A stretch of DNA of 38,856 bases from Bacteroidales bacterium (GTDB lineage: Bacteria > Bacteroidota > Bacteroidia > Bacteroidales > 4484-276), in assembly GCA_021740425.1 (NCBI GenBank), contig JAIOZV010000007.1, positions 1 through 38,856 on the forward strand. The letters are read 5' to 3'. The notes beneath the pieces are model-generated. The model saw only the letters and a program-made list of their open reading frames with translations, had not been told where the DNA came from and made no database searches. This document shows positions 35,906 through 38,856 of this stretch, one piece after another. Each line of letters starts with the position of its first letter. Positions within the stretch are counted from its first letter, which is position 1. The position numbers were made by a program, and so were the translations under genes.

Positions 35906-36093
35906 TGTTAAAGCGTTGTATTAAATTCTTTAAGTTTACCAGGGTTTTCTAAAAACAATCAGTTCAAAGATTCTTTCGATAAAAAACATGGATACCTTGT
36001 CGGGAGAGGAAATTTTGCATCTTGACAAAAGCAGAAAAGAGATGAACCTTATTTCCTACCAGGCAAGATACCCATGAAACAAAATTTGCAGAT

Positions 36094-36114
36094 CCTGATT
36101 TACTTTAAACCAGG
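36094..36114 (-). terminator. Possible terminator hairpin after the OmpA-family gene
   Basis: On the minus-strand transcript a 9-pair stem (one G-U) with a 3-base loop forms between CCTGGTTTA and TAAATCAGG, 15 bases after the stop at 36130. The stem is AT-rich and the T-rich stretch (TTTTGTTT) follows only after about nine bases, so it is a weak candidate. The rest of the 224-bp gap shows nothing else I can name. Confidence 0.35.
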
Positions 36115-36129
36115 CATGATGCAATGAAC

Positions 36130-38856
36130 TTATTTAGTTTTATTGGTAAATTTTATCACCACTTTTCTGTTTTGAGGATTATTGGGGAGGTTACTGCCCT
36201 GACCCATATCATCAAAAGTACCTTCGGCTTTAATTTCAATGGATTTCATATCAACGAGGTTGTATTTATTCATTTCTTCCATTACTGTTCTAATCCTTCT
36301 CCAGGATAGGCCGCGCTGACAAAGTTCATCGCCCGGTATTGCTTTGGGATTGCTTTTGAGTTCATCCTTCCAGTCATCGGCAATGCTTTGCCATTCCTCT
36401 TTTAATTTCGGCGAAACTGCGTTCATTGCAGTGTTCTCCATGGCCAGGAAATCGTTCATGAAGTCGGCATTGCGCATAAATTCAACTTTATCGGTGTAAC
36501 CCAGTATAAGGGAAATATTGCAATTGAGCGACAATTTGGCTGCATCAAAAATCTTTATTTCCTGCTCAGGGCTTAAGCGATCGCTACCTAAGGAAAAATT
36601 ACCCATGTTTATCTGATGGGAACAGTTGTCATATTTTTTAGGTCTGTCAGTATCAGGATGAGGAGTTGTTTTTGTCTGAACCAATTCACTGCCTACAACC
36701 ATATTTGAGAAAAAGGAAACATCATTCTCATCAATCACATATTCGTTTCCTTCTTTTTTGAAATGCCCCAACAGCACATCGCTGCCATCAAAGTTTTTAT
36801 CGTAGTCGTATTTAAAATTGATGGAAATGCCAAAGTTTTGGTCGGTTGTATTCTGAATGGCATCGAAGGCTTCTTTGGGATATACGGCGTAGGCAAATCT
36901 GTAGTTTTCCCTGTTCACAGGATAGGTTCTGTCTCTATTAGCTTTGTTATCAAACGATCTGAAAACATCATCTACAATTTGATCGCCTGAAATGTAATGG
37001 CTTTGAAGTTCTACCTCATCGGTATCCAGCCAATGCAACTCTTTTACATATTCCCGATAAATGTCGGTGTTACATGGTTTCAGTCTGCCGTTGTTGTCAT
37101 ATTCATAGCCAAAGAGCTTCCCGGTATTGAAATCTGTAAACACCAATTGCATGTTGGCATTCTGTATGGCTTTTGTATCATTTCTTTCTTTATCGAACAT
37201 GGCAAGCAACAGAACTACGGAATCCTTTGGTTGATACTCAGTTTTAAAAAGGTTGTGAGACATCCTGTTAACGTCTGTTTTTGATTCGTAGGTAAGGGTG
37301 AGCATTTTAATATCAGAAGCGTCAATGTTGGGAACTACGTCGGTAGGAGGAGGAGGGGGAGGAGGACAGCCTTTCTTCTTGATATAAAGTCTTTTTTCTG
37401 ATAACATTTCTCCATTGGATTCTAATGGCAACATACCATCGAAAGGTTCTTTAATTTTGAATGCAGAATCGTTTTGTAAAGCGTATTTTAAATCAGAGAG
37501 ATCCTCTTCATTATACACCTCCCATTTTGCACTATACTTGCCGGCTCGTTGATTTGCAGGGCGATTAAATTTGTAAACAAGACCAATGCTAAAGTCAAAG
37601 TTTGCCGGAATATCCATAGCTAATGAATCCACCGTTTGGATGTATCCTCCACCACTTTTGGCATCAATAGCATTCGACTCGTAAGAAGTTTTAGTATAAT
37701 TTACCCACTCATTATCAGCGTCAATAGGAACGGAAATATTTATATCCAGGAATAAATTGGATAACAAATTGGCAAACCCATCACTGTCCTGGCTGACAGC
37801 CTTTCCAAGTCTTATTTTATCACCAATTCGCAGGTATGATATTTTACCTTTGTAATTAATATTATCAATTTGGTAACCGTAATAGTTTCTCATTACACCA
37901 AAATACGGATTAAACAATCGGGAAGGGTCATGGGCAAAGAACCTGAAATCAGCACCGAATCCATAATAATAAACCGGTTTTTGTTCATTATTGCTTGATT
38001 CCCCATATCCTACGCCAATTTGTCCATTTAATCCCAATGACAAATTACCCATAAAATTTATTGGTAAAACAAATTGACTATAGGCAACCTTTGAATTTAT
38101 AGCCATGAAAGCTCCAGTTTCAATATCCATCAATTTGCTTCTGTTACCTAAGTCAGATGATGACTCCAGCGTTGTGATGCCAAACCCTAAACCATAATAG
38201 GCAGATGATGAATTTCCGTTTTCGTAGGTAAAGCCGTTGGTAAATGGAAAGCCAACTTTTGCATGTACGTACAAATTGTAATTACGGTTGAAATTTTGAT
38301 TTTTTACATTAATGGGAATGTAATACCTGGGTCCAAGAAAAATATCAAGCATTGTTCCATTGTTTTTTTCCAACGTCCCATTGTTATCATACCTTTCAGG
38401 ATATACTGCATTGAATCCAATTCCAGCAAATCCTCCCATCCTTCCCCATCTTTTTTCGACTTCGGCTTGTATAAAATATTGGGTATTAATTATGGCGTTT
38501 TCGTTCATTGGATTCTTAAAGAACTTTGGGGATTCATTGTATCCCCAACCCATGCCAACGCTTAAATATATTTTAACTTTTTCAGGGTCGTTGTCAGAGA
38601 GATTTAAGCCGGCTGAGAAATTGTGCGTATAGAGCATGAGAAGGTTGTCATAATTTAATCTGAAAAGTATTTTTTTATCGTCAATCGACTTAATGTTATG
38701 ATAAATACTATACAAATAATAACCATTGTCGTAGGTTTTAAATTTGTTTTTTTCATTGTCAATAAAATATTGATGCAATGATTGGTAGTCATTAATCTGT
38801 TTGTTGGATGATGTTCCTAAGTCGACAGGCTTTGGTGGTTTTTTTACCTTAACAGA
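36130..38856 (-). CDS. Large OmpA-family outer-membrane protein (N-terminus beyond window)
   Basis: The frame is open to the right edge, 908 codons visible, so the N-terminus is missing. A TTG at 38778 is in frame but is not the true start, because the frame continues upstream of it. The first about 410 residues look like an outer-membrane barrel with alternating aromatic strands (YLSVGMGWGYNESPKFF, RWGRMGGFAGIGFNAVYP, ARYNL-like YVHAKVGFPFTNGF). A proline run (GCPPPPPPPTD) near residue 495 probably separates barrel and periplasmic parts. Residues about 750-908 are OmpA-like: FSLGSDRLSPEQE, ILGYTDKVEF, then LSWRRIRTVMEEM, and NRKVVIKF at the end. An unusual long insertion lies between the GYTD strand and the RRIR helix. 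A peptidoglycan-anchored outer-membrane role is inferred. No other member of its operon is visible. Confidence 0.85.
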   Translation of the reverse strand, partial: SVKVKKPPKPVDLGTSSNKQINDYQSLHQYFIDNEKNKFKTYDNGYYLYSIYHNIKSIDDKKILFRLNYDNLLMLYTHNFSAGLNLSDNDPEKVKIYLSVGMGWGYNESPKFFKNPMNENAIINTQYFIQAEVEKRWGRMGGFAGIGFNAVYPERYDNNGTLEKNNGTMLDIFLGPRYYIPINVKNQNFNRNYNLYVHAKVGFPFTNGFTYENGNSSSAYYGLGFGITTLESSSDLGNRSKLMDIETGAFMAINSKVAYSQFVLPINFMGNLSLGLNGQIGVGYGESSNNEQKPVYYYGFGADFRFFAHDPSRLFNPYFGVMRNYYGYQIDNINYKGKISYLRIGDKIRLGKAVSQDSDGFANLLSNLFLDINISVPIDADNEWVNYTKTSYESNAIDAKSGGGYIQTVDSLAMDIPANFDFSIGLVYKFNRPANQRAGKYSAKWEVYNEEDLSDLKYALQNDSAFKIKEPFDGMLPLESNGEMLSEKRLYIKKKGCPPPPPPPTDVVPNIDASDIKMLTLTYESKTDVNRMSHNLFKTEYQPKDSVVLLLAMFDKERNDTKAIQNANMQLVFTDFNTGKLFGYEYDNNGRLKPCNTDIYREYVKELHWLDTDEVELQSHYISGDQIVDDVFRSFDNKANRDRTYPVNRENYRFAYAVYPKEAFDAIQNTTDQNFGISINFKYDYDKNFDGSDVLLGHFKKEGNEYVIDENDVSFFSNMVVGSELVQTKTTPHPDTDRPKKYDNCSHQINMGNFSLGSDRLSPEQEIKIFDAAKLSLNCNISLILGYTDKVEFMRNADFMNDFLAMENTAMNAVSPKLKEEWQSIADDWKDELKSNPKAIPGDELCQRGLSWRRIRTVMEEMNKYNLVDMKSIEIKAEGTFDDMGQGSNLPNNPQNRKVVIKFTNKTK

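Noticed and set aside
35906..36129. Small RNA or gene in the 224-bp gap
   Set aside because: No open frame of note on either strand and no strong structure apart from the weak hairpin at 36094-36114.
27723..38856. A complete type VI secretion locus
   Set aside because: Only a TssR-like protein and OmpA-type proteins are present; no sheath (TssB/C), tube (Hcp), baseplate or ClpV homologue can be recognised.

Overview
The window reads as a stretch of a Bacteroidota chromosome, probably Bacteroidales/Marinilabiliales-like or Flavobacteriia-like. The basis is the density of CKKD/CEKD-type lipoproteins, type IX secretion (T9SS) sorting domains, FISUMP domains, the Bacteroidota 'ARGVCWS' fibronectin-III-like module, and AT-rich leaders without clear Shine-Dalgarno sequences. 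All 22 genes called lie on the minus strand, so they are read from high to low coordinates. There are no rRNA, tRNA, CRISPR, transposase or phage genes that I can see. No gene-free stretch exceeds 300 bases; the longest gaps are 35906-36129, 31898-32088 and 17622-17781.

Region 1-17.6 kb (downstream end of the transcription direction) is a compact surface-protein cluster. It holds two lipoproteins (15951-17621, 14237-15907), then four tandem paralogues (14240 down to 3712), a further lipoprotein (2089-3705) and a FISUMP protein that runs off the left edge. The four paralogues share a signal peptide, a T9SS sorting-like module placed near the N-terminus instead of the C-terminus, one or two FnIII-like domains, exactly 12, 10, 10 and 12 tandem copies of a 31-residue Trp-rich YD-like repeat (93 bp, no indels), a Cys/Trp cap and a charged tail. 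Gaps are 41 bp or less, and two junctions are ATGA stop/start overlaps, so this is probably one operon.

Region 17.8-27.6 kb holds a 1434-residue T9SS-exported von Willebrand A (vWA) protein, a PKD lipoprotein, a beta-propeller protein fused to a CsgG-like domain, a small outer-membrane barrel, an LPP20-like protein, a possible 67-residue protein and a cytoplasmic helical-repeat protein.

Region 27.7-34.4 kb holds two more vWA proteins, one with an N-terminal half resembling TssR of the Bacteroidota type VI secretion system and one ending in an OmpA-like peptidoglycan-binding module. They are followed by a DUF2135-like lipoprotein and a T9SS cargo protein. Region 34.5-38.9 kb holds an SPFH/NfeD membrane pair and a large OmpA-family outer-membrane protein cut by the right edge.

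My reading, which is inference, is that the long-repeat proteins and acid-rich lipoproteins are displayed on the cell surface, while the vWA, OmpA, CsgG-like and LPP20-like proteins could form an envelope scaffold. No enzyme active site was recognised in the cluster. The most unusual features are the four-paralogue repeat array with its internal sorting-like domain and the orphan TssR-like/vWA-OmpA pair.
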